Shown here: in pieces, positions 10,437 to 19,428 of the stretch
Layout of the letters: the number at the start of each line of letters is the position of its first letter
Position numbering within the stretch: position 1 is the stretch's first letter
NCBI GenBank assembly: GCA_029565935.1
Contig: JAKQNF010000030.1
Location: 1-64,000 of the forward strand
Source of the DNA: Bacillota bacterium
Lineage (GTDB): Bacteria; Bacillota; DTU025; MWDF01
Reading direction: 5' to 3'
DNA length: 64,000 bases
The notes under the pieces: generated by a model
What the model saw: the letters and a program-made list of their open reading frames with translations, nothing else
Databases searched by the model: none
Told to the model about the DNA's origin: nothing
Position numbers and translations under genes: made by a program

Positions 10437-10988
10437 TCAGAATGATGGCGGCGATATCGCCCATACGGCCGTAAGCTTTCCTTTGCCTACGTTCTTGTAG
10501 CAGTGTGGGATAGTGCTGTCGAAATATATGCTGTCTCCTTCATAAAGGGTGTATTTTTCGGACCCGACGGTGACTTCCATGATCCCGGACAAGACTATGC
10601 CTACTTCCTCGCCCTTATGTGTGTAAAATTGGGGTCCGGTGGTCGCGCCTTCTTCATAATGGTTGAATATCAGCTCAATATTGCAGTCCATACTGGGGGA
10701 TAGAAGCTCATAGATGATGCCAGTTCCCCTGGGGATTAGCTTCTTCCTTTGATCGTGCCTTACTACCATGCCCGGCTCAGGATCGCCATCTTTGAAGAAC
10801 GCGACCAGCGGAACTCCGAGCACGTCGGCTATCTTCTTGAGAGAACCGATCGATAGGCTGGAGATATCACGTTCAGCCTGGCTTATAAGGCTTTGCGATA
10901 AGCCTGTCGAATCCGATATTTGCTTCAATGTAAGGTTCCGCTCTTTCCTAAATCCCCTTATTGTTTCACCAAGCCCCAATATCAACAC
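10437..10988 (-). CDS. XRE-family transcriptional regulator with C-terminal cupin domain
   Basis: HTH LTLKQISDSTGLSQSLISQAERDISS; cupin HKGEEVGIVLSG...EGDSIYFDSTIPH. Confidence 0.87.
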   Translation of the reverse strand: MLILGLGETIRGFRKERNLTLKQISDSTGLSQSLISQAERDISSLSIGSLKKIADVLGVPLVAFFKDGDPEPGMVVRHDQRKKLIPRGTGIIYELLSPSMDCNIELIFNHYEEGATTGPQFYTHKGEEVGIVLSGIMEVTVGSEKYTLYEGDSIYFDSTIPHCYKNVGKGKLTAVWAISPPSF

Positions 10989-11365
10989 TCCATTTCAGTA
11001 TCATTGAACTTTATATTAGAATTACATATACATTGAAAATTTCCTTCTCGCATATCCTATTTATTTCTTGTATATAAGTCTTCCGAATTTTATTTGATCA
11101 ATTCTCTTGTGATTGGTTTCTCTTCTTCATAGATCGCCTTTTTTATACCATTGCTGCATAATTTCACTCCCGGAAATCCGTCCCCATCTCCGGGATATTA
11201 CTGACACAGTATTCGAAACGCATGTTGGATGCTATTAACCGCTATAGCTAATGCCCAGTCGAATTGTATTAATATGAGCATCTAGCCCAAAACCGGCACC
11301 ACTACCGGGATATCCGATTGTTTTACTGAAAAATGTAATCAGCACTACTCATTAGGTAGGGCATC

Positions 11366-11620
11366 ATGGAAATCATCGGCGGATGTGTAGGCTGCGGTAT
11401 CTGCGTACTCATGTGCACGCATCATTTCTTGAAAACATGCCACCCTTCAAGATCGAGCCTTGAGCTCAAGAAGATCGATAAAGGCTCTGTGCTGGATAAG
11501 GAACGTTGGGATAAGCTCCTGGACAATTATGATATGCACGGATGGGACTGGTAAACCGGCTTTCCCACGAAGGAGACGCTCGAAAGACCTCGTCGACCAA
11601 AAGGCCCTGCAAGCGATCTG
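11366..11620 (+). pseudogene. remnant of aldehyde ferredoxin oxidoreductase C-terminus
   Basis: LDKERWDKLLDNYDMHGWDW*TGFPTKETLER: AOR-like C-terminus interrupted by an in-frame TAA, preceded by a 4Fe-4S-like CVGCGICVLMC fragment. Confidence 0.55.
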
Positions 11621-11665
11621 CCTGGGGGGCCCTCAAGTCAAGCCGCGTTCATTACATTACTTCCC

Positions 11666-11855
11666 TTATATCTTCGCGGGGAGTCCCATTCCTATGAGGA
11701 CCTTGTATAGCTCTTCCCTCTTCTCGGGCCTCATGGGTCCTACGGGCAGCCTCGTCAGGCCGGCCTTGATGCCGATCAGCTCGAGCGCTTCGTAGGTCTC
11801 GACGACCAGCCTGCGCCGTAGCTGTGATCGAGCCCTTCGTGCCTGCACAAAGGTC
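11666..11855 (-). pseudogene. remnant of DHDPS (DapA)-family gene, frameshifted and internally deleted
   Basis: One frame reads GTKGSITATAQA; the other continues RLVVETYEALELIGIKAGLTRLPVGPMRPEKREELYKVLIGMGL. These are separate conserved DHDPS segments now joined with a frameshift and a missing middle. Confidence 0.6.
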
Positions 11856-11911
11856 TGTTATACTATATATAATGATTCTCATTTAAATATCTATCTGATG
11901 GAGGAGAGAAT

Positions 11912-12808
11912 ATGGAAACAATCGGTTTCATAGGATTGGGCATCATGGGCAGGCCGATGTGTGCGAACCTGATGAAGGCGGGGCATAAGGTAATAGTCTA
12001 CGATGTGGTTAGGGCGGTGGTCGACGAAGTAGTAGCCAATGGCGCGGTCGCGGCGAATTCCCCTGCGGACGTCGCAAGCCAGGTCAACAAGATAGTCACG
12101 ATGCTGCCGGATTCACCGCAGGTCAAGGAAGTCGTGATGGGCAAATCGGGCGTCCTGGAGGGGGCGAAAAAGGGTTCGATAATAATCGACATGAGCTCGA
12201 TAGCGCCATCGACGGCAAAGGAAGTCCATGACGCCGCCAAGGCCAAGGGCGTACGCATGATAGACGCGCCGGTCAGCGGCGGACAGCCCGGAGCGATCGC
12301 TGCGACATTGTCCATAATGGTCGGCGGCGAGAAGGCCGACTTCGAAGAATGTGTGGACATCCTGAAGGTCATGGGCAGCTCAGTGGTCCTGGTAGGCTCA
12401 ATAGGAGCGGGCAATACAGTCAAGCTCTGCAACCAGATTATCGTCGCCCTGAACATCGCGGCCCTTGGCGAGGCCCTGACTCTCGGTGTGAAGGCCGGCG
12501 TCGACCCGGAGGCCATATTCAACGCGATAAAGGGCGGCCTTGCAGGCAGCAGCGTGATGAACGCCAAGACTCCTATGGTGCTCGACCGCAACTTCAAGCC
12601 CGGCTTCAGGATCGACCTGCACATAAAGGACATCGCCAACGCCCTTCAGACCGGCAAGGAACTGAACGCCCCCCTGCCGATGACCGGGCTCATCGCGCAG
12701 ATAATGCAGGCGCTTAAGGTCAAGGGTCACGGCAGCAGCGACCACTCGGCAATAGTGACCTTCTTCGAGCAGCTGGCCGACGTAGAGATCAAGAGGATAG
12801 TGCACTAG
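11912..12808 (+). CDS. 3-hydroxyisobutyrate dehydrogenase / tartronate semialdehyde reductase family protein
   Basis: GFIGLGIMGRPMCANLMKAGH, DAPVSGGQPGA, KLCNQIIVALNIAALGEAL; RBS GGAGGAGAG. Confidence 0.88.
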   Translation: METIGFIGLGIMGRPMCANLMKAGHKVIVYDVVRAVVDEVVANGAVAANSPADVASQVNKIVTMLPDSPQVKEVVMGKSGVLEGAKKGSIIIDMSSIAPSTAKEVHDAAKAKGVRMIDAPVSGGQPGAIAATLSIMVGGEKADFEECVDILKVMGSSVVLVGSIGAGNTVKLCNQIIVALNIAALGEALTLGVKAGVDPEAIFNAIKGGLAGSSVMNAKTPMVLDRNFKPGFRIDLHIKDIANALQTGKELNAPLPMTGLIAQIMQALKVKGHGSSDHSAIVTFFEQLADVEIKRIVH

Positions 12809-12904
12809 AACATCCCAAACAGCTGATGGGTAGATAAGGAAGCCCTTTGGCGTAGGCGACATGACATCTAGAGCACGAGATATAATAGAAGCACAATGAA
12901 TGTG

Positions 12905-12940
12905 AAGAACCCTCCCGGTACGAATATCGGGAGGGTTCTT
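12905..12940. terminator. terminator hairpin
   Basis: Perfect 13-bp inverted repeat AAGAACCCTCCCG-N10-CGGGAGGGTTCTT. Confidence 0.7.
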
Positions 12941-13236
12941 CAGGTACCCTTCTGTCAGTTCACGCGCCTGGACCTGCCCATACCAGGTTCGCGGGTTGGT
13001 CAATCCCCTAGCAGGTTATCAGGTGAATTGACCTTCGTGGATCTGTTACTAATAACTTACTACATAATTGAAGCAAATGTATCGCCAGCTGCGTAAAATC
13101 GCCCTTTTGGATGAGCTATATCTTGAATCCAAGCCCCAGACCGATCCTGCGCGTGGGCCCGTCAGGGCACATCAAGGCTTTACCCTAAAGAAGAGTATGC
13201 CTGATATTTTTGCTATTGTAGATATCGGGATACGGG

Positions 13237-14118
13237 CTAGTCTAGACTTTCAATGCATCTTATAACATGCTTTATCCCTAAAAGGCCGAATCGGAGCTGC
13301 TCATCGTATGTCGGATCTTCCTTGGCTTCACTTCCTGTTTTTGAAGGTGCGTATTCGAAGGCAAGAGCTCCTTTATAGCCGACATCGTCCAATGCCCTTA
13401 CGAAACCTTCGAAGTCTATGGCTCCCAAACCAGGGGCGAGCCTTTCACTGTCAGCGAGGTGTACGTGCCCTATCGCGTCTCCGGCTAATCTAATCGATCT
13501 AATAATGTCTTCGCCCTGAGTGTACATATGATAGGAATCTATGTGGGCTAGAAGATTGGGTGAACCAACGTCCTCGATGAGCCTAAGGAGGTCCATCGTC
13601 GTGTTGATATTGTCCGCTTCGAAGCGATTGATCGATTCTACGACCACCCTTAAACCCTTCTCTTCTGCATATCGCGAGATCCTTCTCAGCGAGGAGACGA
13701 GCCTTGCGTAAGCAACCGGCCTCCTTATAGGATCTTCGGATAACTTGCCCCTTATGGACCCAATAATGATGTCGGATCCGTATCTCTCCACCTTGTCGAT
13801 CATCGACCTGAGTCTTCCTTCGGCTGCATCGGGCCCTTCCGAGCCCTCGTCTGAGATTGACAGCCTGTCCATGGTGAATATCCTGCCCGTCCCGATGGAA
13901 GTAAGCTTAAGTGCCCTGGATCTGAGCTTTCCGTCCAACAAGTCCCAGTCGACCTCTTCGACCGTACGGAAATGCAGCTCTATGCCTGTAAACCCGATAT
14001 CAGCGGCCATGTCTATAGTCTTTGACAAAGGACCACGCAGCAATATAGGAGCACCAGGTGGTGCAGCCAGAGCGATCGATGCCGATATCACCGGTTCCCA
14101 TCTATCACCTTTCGGCAA
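13237..14118 (-). CDS. sugar phosphate isomerase/epimerase (xylose isomerase-like TIM barrel)
   Basis: IDMAADIGFTGIELHF, VVVESINRFEADNINT, HIDSYHMYTQGED, GHVHLADSERLAPGLGAIDFEGF. Confidence 0.83.
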   Translation of the reverse strand: MPKGDRWEPVISASIALAAPPGAPILLRGPLSKTIDMAADIGFTGIELHFRTVEEVDWDLLDGKLRSRALKLTSIGTGRIFTMDRLSISDEGSEGPDAAEGRLRSMIDKVERYGSDIIIGSIRGKLSEDPIRRPVAYARLVSSLRRISRYAEEKGLRVVVESINRFEADNINTTMDLLRLIEDVGSPNLLAHIDSYHMYTQGEDIIRSIRLAGDAIGHVHLADSERLAPGLGAIDFEGFVRALDDVGYKGALAFEYAPSKTGSEAKEDPTYDEQLRFGLLGIKHVIRCIESLD

Positions 14119-15634
14119 TGTCTACCAACTCCTTGAATATCCCGTTCATAGCATCGTATGAATCACGATATACCCTCAAAACCCTCTTATATCTCTCTAT
14201 ATCCTCAGGTGCAGGGCTGATTATCATCGGGTCTTTCCTTATGCGTGATGTCCATTCCAAACCTTTTTTCTCTTCTGTCCCGATCATGGCAATAGCGGCG
14301 GCCCCCGCAACCGAGCCTTCTATCGATCTCGGGACCTCGATTTCCGAACCGAGCACCGACGCGAGGATCTTGAGCCAAAGGTCCGATCTGGCGAAGCCTC
14401 CTGACGCTATGACTCTTCCTTTTTGCTCCCCAAAACTCTTCAGTGCCTCGAATATGCCATGCAACTGGAACACGGTACCTTCTAGTATGCTCCTTGCCAC
14501 ATCGGCTGCGGTATGTGATAGCGTAAGCCCCAGAAGTACGCCTCTTGCGTTCTCGTCCCAGCCCGGTGCCCTTTCCCCCGCAAGGAACGCTAAGAATACG
14601 AGGCCGGAAGAACCTGCGGGTGATGATTCTGCTGCTTTAAGCAGGTCGTCATACCCGACTTGCCAAGAATGTCCCTGGCTTGTTTTTATCCCCGTTAGTG
14701 ATTCTCTGTACCAATCCAGCACGTTGCCGCCGTTGTTGGTCGCCCCTCCGACGATCCACCTATCCTCCGCCAGGTAGTAGCACCAGCATTTCATGCCGTC
14801 ATCTATCATCGGTCTGTCAGACGTCATCCTTATTGCCCCGCTGGTCCCGATCATGGCGACCGTCTCACCGATACCGCCGGCTCCAGAGCCCAGGCTGGAC
14901 ATCGCTGCATCCGAAGAGCCCGCCACTACGGGCGTGCCCTCGGGCAGTCCTGTCGCTTCGGCTGCTTCTTTGGTTATCCCCCCGATCACCGTGGTCGGTT
15001 CCACCAGGGGGTTCAGCGAGGAGCCGTCTATACCCGCCGCCGTCAAGGTCAGCTTGTCCCAGCAGCGTGAGCGCATGTCCAAAAGCCCCGCTCCCGATGC
15101 TATCCCGAGGTCGCAGGCGTATTCTCCGGTGAGCTTGGCCAGTACCCATTCCTTTACGGACATGTACCTCCAAGTCCTTTTGGTTATCCCAGCCATTTCC
15201 TTCCTTAGCCATCTGATCTTCCCGGGCACGTAAGTCGTGTGTGTTGGGCAGCCAGTTTCGATATAGGATTTCTTCCTCCCGAACTCCTCCCTAATCCAGG
15301 CCACCTGGCCGGCCGTCCTCTGGTCCGCCCAAGGGAGGAGCATGGTAAGCGGCTCTTTGTCCTTTCCCACCGCCATGGTCGAATGCATGAAACCCGATGC
15401 CCCCAGAGCCTTCACCTGCCCTAGTAGCCCCATATCGTCGAGCTTCCGCGAGGTCTCGGCCAGGGCTTCCTTAGCCTTACTGAGAATCAGCCGCGGGTCC
15501 TGTTCGGCCCAGCCAGGGCGCGGGAAGTGCATCGGATAGAGCTTCTGCGAGGAGCAGAGCATATCGAGTCCCTCGTCGAATGCTGCCGCCCTGACGCTGG
15601 AGGATCCGATGTCGAGCCCAATGAAGACCGGCAT
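14105..15634 (-). CDS. FGGY-family carbohydrate kinase (gluconokinase/xylulokinase-like)
   Basis: FIGLDIGSSSVRAAAFD, GWAEQDP, MIGTSGAIR, FLAFLAGERAPGWDENARGVLLGL, ASGGFARSDLWLKILA. Confidence 0.87.
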   Translation of the reverse strand: MPVFIGLDIGSSSVRAAAFDEGLDMLCSSQKLYPMHFPRPGWAEQDPRLILSKAKEALAETSRKLDDMGLLGQVKALGASGFMHSTMAVGKDKEPLTMLLPWADQRTAGQVAWIREEFGRKKSYIETGCPTHTTYVPGKIRWLRKEMAGITKRTWRYMSVKEWVLAKLTGEYACDLGIASGAGLLDMRSRCWDKLTLTAAGIDGSSLNPLVEPTTVIGGITKEAAEATGLPEGTPVVAGSSDAAMSSLGSGAGGIGETVAMIGTSGAIRMTSDRPMIDDGMKCWCYYLAEDRWIVGGATNNGGNVLDWYRESLTGIKTSQGHSWQVGYDDLLKAAESSPAGSSGLVFLAFLAGERAPGWDENARGVLLGLTLSHTAADVARSILEGTVFQLHGIFEALKSFGEQKGRVIASGGFARSDLWLKILASVLGSEIEVPRSIEGSVAGAAAIAMIGTEEKKGLEWTSRIRKDPMIISPAPEDIERYKRVLRVYRDSYDAMNGIFKELVDIAER

Positions 15635-16285
15635 CTACTTCGACTTCCTCGCTTCCCTGATCGCCGATACGAACCTCGCTGCCTTCTCTGTCAGGCCCTT
15701 CCAGTCGCACGCGGCTATCAGTTTCTTGTCCACGAGCTCTCCGCCCACTCCCACCGAGCACGCCCCGGCCTTAATGAAGGCGGGTATTGTCTCGAGGTTC
15801 ACTCCTCCCACCGGCATCATCTCTATCTGCGGCAGGGGCCCCTTGAGGTCCTTGATGTAGCTCGGTCCTAGGACACTGGCCGGGAACACCTTCACCACGT
15901 CAACTCCCGACTCCCATGCCGCCAGCGCCTCCGTTGGTGTCATAACGCCTGGCACCGCCATCACGTCGTACCTGTTGCACAGCTCGACGAGCGGCCTGCA
16001 AAACGTCGGGCTGAGGATGAATGTCGCCCCGGAGAGGATTGCGGCCCTTCCCGTCTCGGGGTCCAGGACCGTGCCGGCGCCTAGGAGCATGTCCTTGGGC
16101 AAAATGCCGGAGAGCTCCCTCATCATGTCCATGGCACCTTTTGTGTTCATCGTGACCTCTATCGCCCTCACGCCGCCGTCGTACATGGCCTTCGCTATGG
16201 GCACGATATCGGACGCACCGGTGCCGCGGACTATGGCTACTATGCCAACCTCTTCTACAGCCTTGAAAACTTCATGCCTCTTCAT
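15635..16285 (-). CDS. eda: 2-keto-3-deoxy-6-phosphogluconate (KDPG) aldolase family protein
   Basis: GIVAIVRG, AIEVTMNT, LGAGTVLD, SPTFCRPLVELC, KVFPASVLGPSYIKDLKGPLPQIEMMPVGGV. Confidence 0.88.
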   Translation of the reverse strand: MKRHEVFKAVEEVGIVAIVRGTGASDIVPIAKAMYDGGVRAIEVTMNTKGAMDMMRELSGILPKDMLLGAGTVLDPETGRAAILSGATFILSPTFCRPLVELCNRYDVMAVPGVMTPTEALAAWESGVDVVKVFPASVLGPSYIKDLKGPLPQIEMMPVGGVNLETIPAFIKAGACSVGVGGELVDKKLIAACDWKGLTEKAARFVSAIREARKSK

Positions 16286-16300
16286 CTTGCATACTCCCCC

Positions 16301-17269
16301 TCAGCCGACCCTATTGGCGCATCTTCCGTCTATCAGCATGTCTATCACGTTGTCGGCCGCTATCGTGCTCATGGACTTGCCTGCGTCCTCGGTGTTGGCC
16401 CCTATATGCGGCGTGATGAGTATGTCCGCCACCCCGAGGAGCGGGGATCCCACCGGGGGCTCGTTCCTTGTCACGTCCACCGCCGCTGCCTTTATCCTTT
16501 TCGTCTTCACAGCATCTGCCAGCGCCTTCTCGTCTATGAGCTCGCCGCGCGCGGTGTTTATGATCGAAGCGCCGCGCTTCATCGTAGCAAGGCTCGCCTC
16601 GTTTATGAGATTCTCGGTCTCCTCGGTAGCCGGCACATGCAGGCTAACGAAGTCTGAGACCCTCAGTATCTCCTCTATGCTCTTGAACGCTATTTCGTTT
16701 CCTTCAGCGAACGCCACGTCCCAGTACTTGTCGAAGCCGATCACCTTCATGCCGAAGGCCCTGGCCCTTCTGGCCAGCCCCTTGCCAATCCTTCCCATGC
16801 CGATTATGCCAAGGACCTTACCGTCGAGCTCAACGCCCGTCTTCCTGTCCCAGGAGCCTTCCTGCACGCTCATCATTTGTTGCGGTAAGCTCCTTGCGCA
16901 GGAGATGACGAAACCCATCGCCAGGTCCGCCACCGACTTGTCGTTGGCCCCCGGCGTGTTCGTAACGGCGATGCCGGACTTCGCGGCGGCTTGAACGTCT
17001 ATGTTGTCTATTCCGATGCCGTACCTGGATATGATCTTCGTTCTCGGGAGGAGCTTCTGTATGACCTCATCGGTGACATCGTCGTTACCGACCATGAGCG
17101 CGTCCATCTGACCTGCCGTTTCGATCACCTTTATCAGGCCAGCTTCGTCGAATGGGCCGGATATTGACGGTCGCACCACTTCTATGGAGTGAGCTTCGAG
17201 CCTTTTGATCGGCTCAGCATCGTATTTCGCGAAGGACCTGGCCGTAACCAGGAGCTTGTACTTGTACAT
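16301..17269 (-). CDS. D-isomer-specific 2-hydroxyacid dehydrogenase (phosphoglycerate dehydrogenase-like)
   Basis: ISRYGIGIDNIDVQAA, GIIGMGRIGKGLARRA, INTARGELIDE, TPHIGANTEDA. Confidence 0.88.
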   Translation of the reverse strand: MYKYKLLVTARSFAKYDAEPIKRLEAHSIEVVRPSISGPFDEAGLIKVIETAGQMDALMVGNDDVTDEVIQKLLPRTKIISRYGIGIDNIDVQAAAKSGIAVTNTPGANDKSVADLAMGFVISCARSLPQQMMSVQEGSWDRKTGVELDGKVLGIIGMGRIGKGLARRARAFGMKVIGFDKYWDVAFAEGNEIAFKSIEEILRVSDFVSLHVPATEETENLINEASLATMKRGASIINTARGELIDEKALADAVKTKRIKAAAVDVTRNEPPVGSPLLGVADILITPHIGANTEDAGKSMSTIAADNVIDMLIDGRCANRVG

Positions 17270-17279
17270 ATCGGCCTCC

Positions 17280-18350
17280 TCAGGGTTTGACGATGACCTT
17301 TATGGCACCGCCCAACCTTCTGGCGAACGTGTCCATGGCCTCGTTGATGTCGTCCAGCTTGAACCTGTGGGTAATGAGAGGTTCCGTCAGTACCGAACCG
17401 TTTGCTATGAGGGGCATCCCCCTCTCCAGGGCCCAGCCGCCCTCGGCCTTGCCACCGGCGGCTTGTATATTCTTCTGAACTAAGTTATTCAGCGCAAGCG
17501 TCACAGGCTGAGAATAGATGCCGATGAAAGAGATCCTGCCGCTTTTCTTGGTGATGTCTATCGCAGCGGCGGCCGCACTTGGATCCCCTGAACACTCCAC
17601 GACCAAGTCGGCGCCCTTGCCGTCGGTGAGCTTCGTTACTTCGCTCGCTAAGTCCTGCTCCCTTACGTTCACCGTATGGGAGGCACCCACTTTCCTTCCG
17701 ATCGAAAGCCTCTCCTCCCTTGTGCCCGAAAGCATGACCGCACCAGCCCCGCACGCCCTCGCGACCTGTACGGCCATGAGCCCGATGGGCCCCGGACCGG
17801 ACACGACCACGAAGTCGCTGGGCCTGACCCAGCCGGCCCTCTCTAGGCCATATATCACGGTACCTGCGGTAGTAGCCAGAGTCGCCGCCTCGAGGCTTAT
17901 CGATTCCGGGACTCTATGAAGCGTATTTATATGGTTCACCGCATATTCCGCGTAGCCCCCGTTGGCTGTGAAACCGTAATGCCTATGCCCTTTCTCCAAG
18001 TCCCCGTAATTAAGGCAGGTCGTATAGAGGCCCCTGATACAGTTCTCGCATATACCACAGCCCTTGTGGGGCTCTACCGCCACCCTGTCGCCGAGCTTCC
18101 ATCCAAAAGCTCTAGATCCCAGCTTAACGATCGTCCCGGTGAACTCGTGCCCCGGAATGAACTCCCCGTATGGAGGGTGGTTCGGCCAACCATGCGCTAC
18201 TATCTTGGGGTCCGTGCCGCAGATCGCGCAAGAGTCAACCTTGACTAGTACTTCCTGCCCTTCTGGAACAGGGACTGGCCTTTCGGTGACCCTGAGGTCT
18301 CCCTCGCCGTACAGTACGGCAGCTTTCATGCTCTTCGGTAAATCGTACAT
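17280..18350 (-). CDS. zinc-dependent alcohol/polyol dehydrogenase (MDR family), paralog A
   Basis: CAICGTDPKIV, GHEFTGTIV, GCGICENCIRGLYTTC, GPGPIGLMAVQVARACG. Confidence 0.87.
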   Translation of the reverse strand: MYDLPKSMKAAVLYGEGDLRVTERPVPVPEGQEVLVKVDSCAICGTDPKIVAHGWPNHPPYGEFIPGHEFTGTIVKLGSRAFGWKLGDRVAVEPHKGCGICENCIRGLYTTCLNYGDLEKGHRHYGFTANGGYAEYAVNHINTLHRVPESISLEAATLATTAGTVIYGLERAGWVRPSDFVVVSGPGPIGLMAVQVARACGAGAVMLSGTREERLSIGRKVGASHTVNVREQDLASEVTKLTDGKGADLVVECSGDPSAAAAAIDITKKSGRISFIGIYSQPVTLALNNLVQKNIQAAGGKAEGGWALERGMPLIANGSVLTEPLITHRFKLDDINEAMDTFARRLGGAIKVIVKP

Positions 18351-18362
18351 GGCTTATTCCTC

Positions 18363-19406
18363 CTAGAGCTTTTCCGGTGTAAGGAGCACTTTTATCGCTT
18401 CGCCCCTCTTCGCCAGCTCGAACCCTTCGTGCCAGTCCTCGAGCGGAAGTACGTGGGTTATCAGCGGATTCACATCCAGCCTTCCGGTAGCCATCATCTG
18501 AAGCGCCCTTTTCCAGCTCGTATACTTCGAGCTAAAATTGAATACCACGTCCACTCCCTTGTAGATGAGCGCCTTCCACGGTACTTCCACCATATCGGTC
18601 GGAGGAACGCCCACGGCGCAGAACCTACCATGGATTCTGACCATCTCGAAGCCCTGCAGCAGCGCAGGCTGGGCACCAGCGAAGTCCACGACGAGGTCCG
18701 CACCAGTGCCGTTGGTGAGCTCCCTGACGAGAGCGACAGGATCCTGCCTTTGGACGTTCACCACATGGTCGATCCCAAGCTTCCTCGCCGCGGGAAGCCT
18801 GGCACCTTCGTCTTTCTCTGTGCCTGTGATGAGGCTGGCAGACGCACCGACCGCCTTAGCGAGCTGGGCCGCTATTAGCCCCAGCGGGCCGCAGCCAAGG
18901 ACGGCGACGAAATCGCCAGGTTCCACCTTGGTGCGTTCGAGCACCGCGTTGACCGCGACTGCCACTGGTTCCGTAACCGCTGCCTCCTTGAAACTCACGT
19001 TGTCGGGTATCCTATGCAGGAGCCATGCCGGCATCTTGACGTACTCTGCGAAGGCACCGTCGATTCCCCATCCCGGGGCGCGCTTACTTTTGCACACGTA
19101 CCATTCGCCCGTCCTGCACAAAGAGCATACGCCGCACTTCTTCGTGTGCAGCTCCGACACCACCCTGTCTCCTTCTTTCCAGCCCTCGACCGCCTTACCG
19201 ACCTCTACGATCTCGCCGGAGAACTCGTGTCCTGTTATCACCGGGGGGTAGTAGGGATGCTCATCGGCCAATATCTTAAGATCACTGCCGCAAATTCCGG
19301 TGTATTTGACTTTAATGAGTACCTCGTCAGCTTCTATCGTGGGGACGGGCACGTCCCTTATCTCCATGTTATCCTTGCCCTGCGCGTACTTTACAAGGGC
19401 TTTCAT
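18363..19406 (-). CDS. zinc-dependent alcohol/polyol dehydrogenase (MDR family), paralog B
   Basis: YTGICGSDLKIL, GHEFSGEIVEVG, CGVCSLCRTGEWYVC, LGCGPLGLIAAQLAKAVGA. Confidence 0.87.
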   Translation of the reverse strand: MKALVKYAQGKDNMEIRDVPVPTIEADEVLIKVKYTGICGSDLKILADEHPYYPPVITGHEFSGEIVEVGKAVEGWKEGDRVVSELHTKKCGVCSLCRTGEWYVCKSKRAPGWGIDGAFAEYVKMPAWLLHRIPDNVSFKEAAVTEPVAVAVNAVLERTKVEPGDFVAVLGCGPLGLIAAQLAKAVGASASLITGTEKDEGARLPAARKLGIDHVVNVQRQDPVALVRELTNGTGADLVVDFAGAQPALLQGFEMVRIHGRFCAVGVPPTDMVEVPWKALIYKGVDVVFNFSSKYTSWKRALQMMATGRLDVNPLITHVLPLEDWHEGFELAKRGEAIKVLLTPEKL

Positions 19407-19428
19407 GCACCATTCCTCCTTGTTGCCG

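Noticed and set aside
15975-16994. 339-aa plus-strand ORF
   Set aside because: Antisense shadow of KDPG aldolase and the 2-hydroxyacid dehydrogenase; Ser/Pro/Ala-rich artefact.
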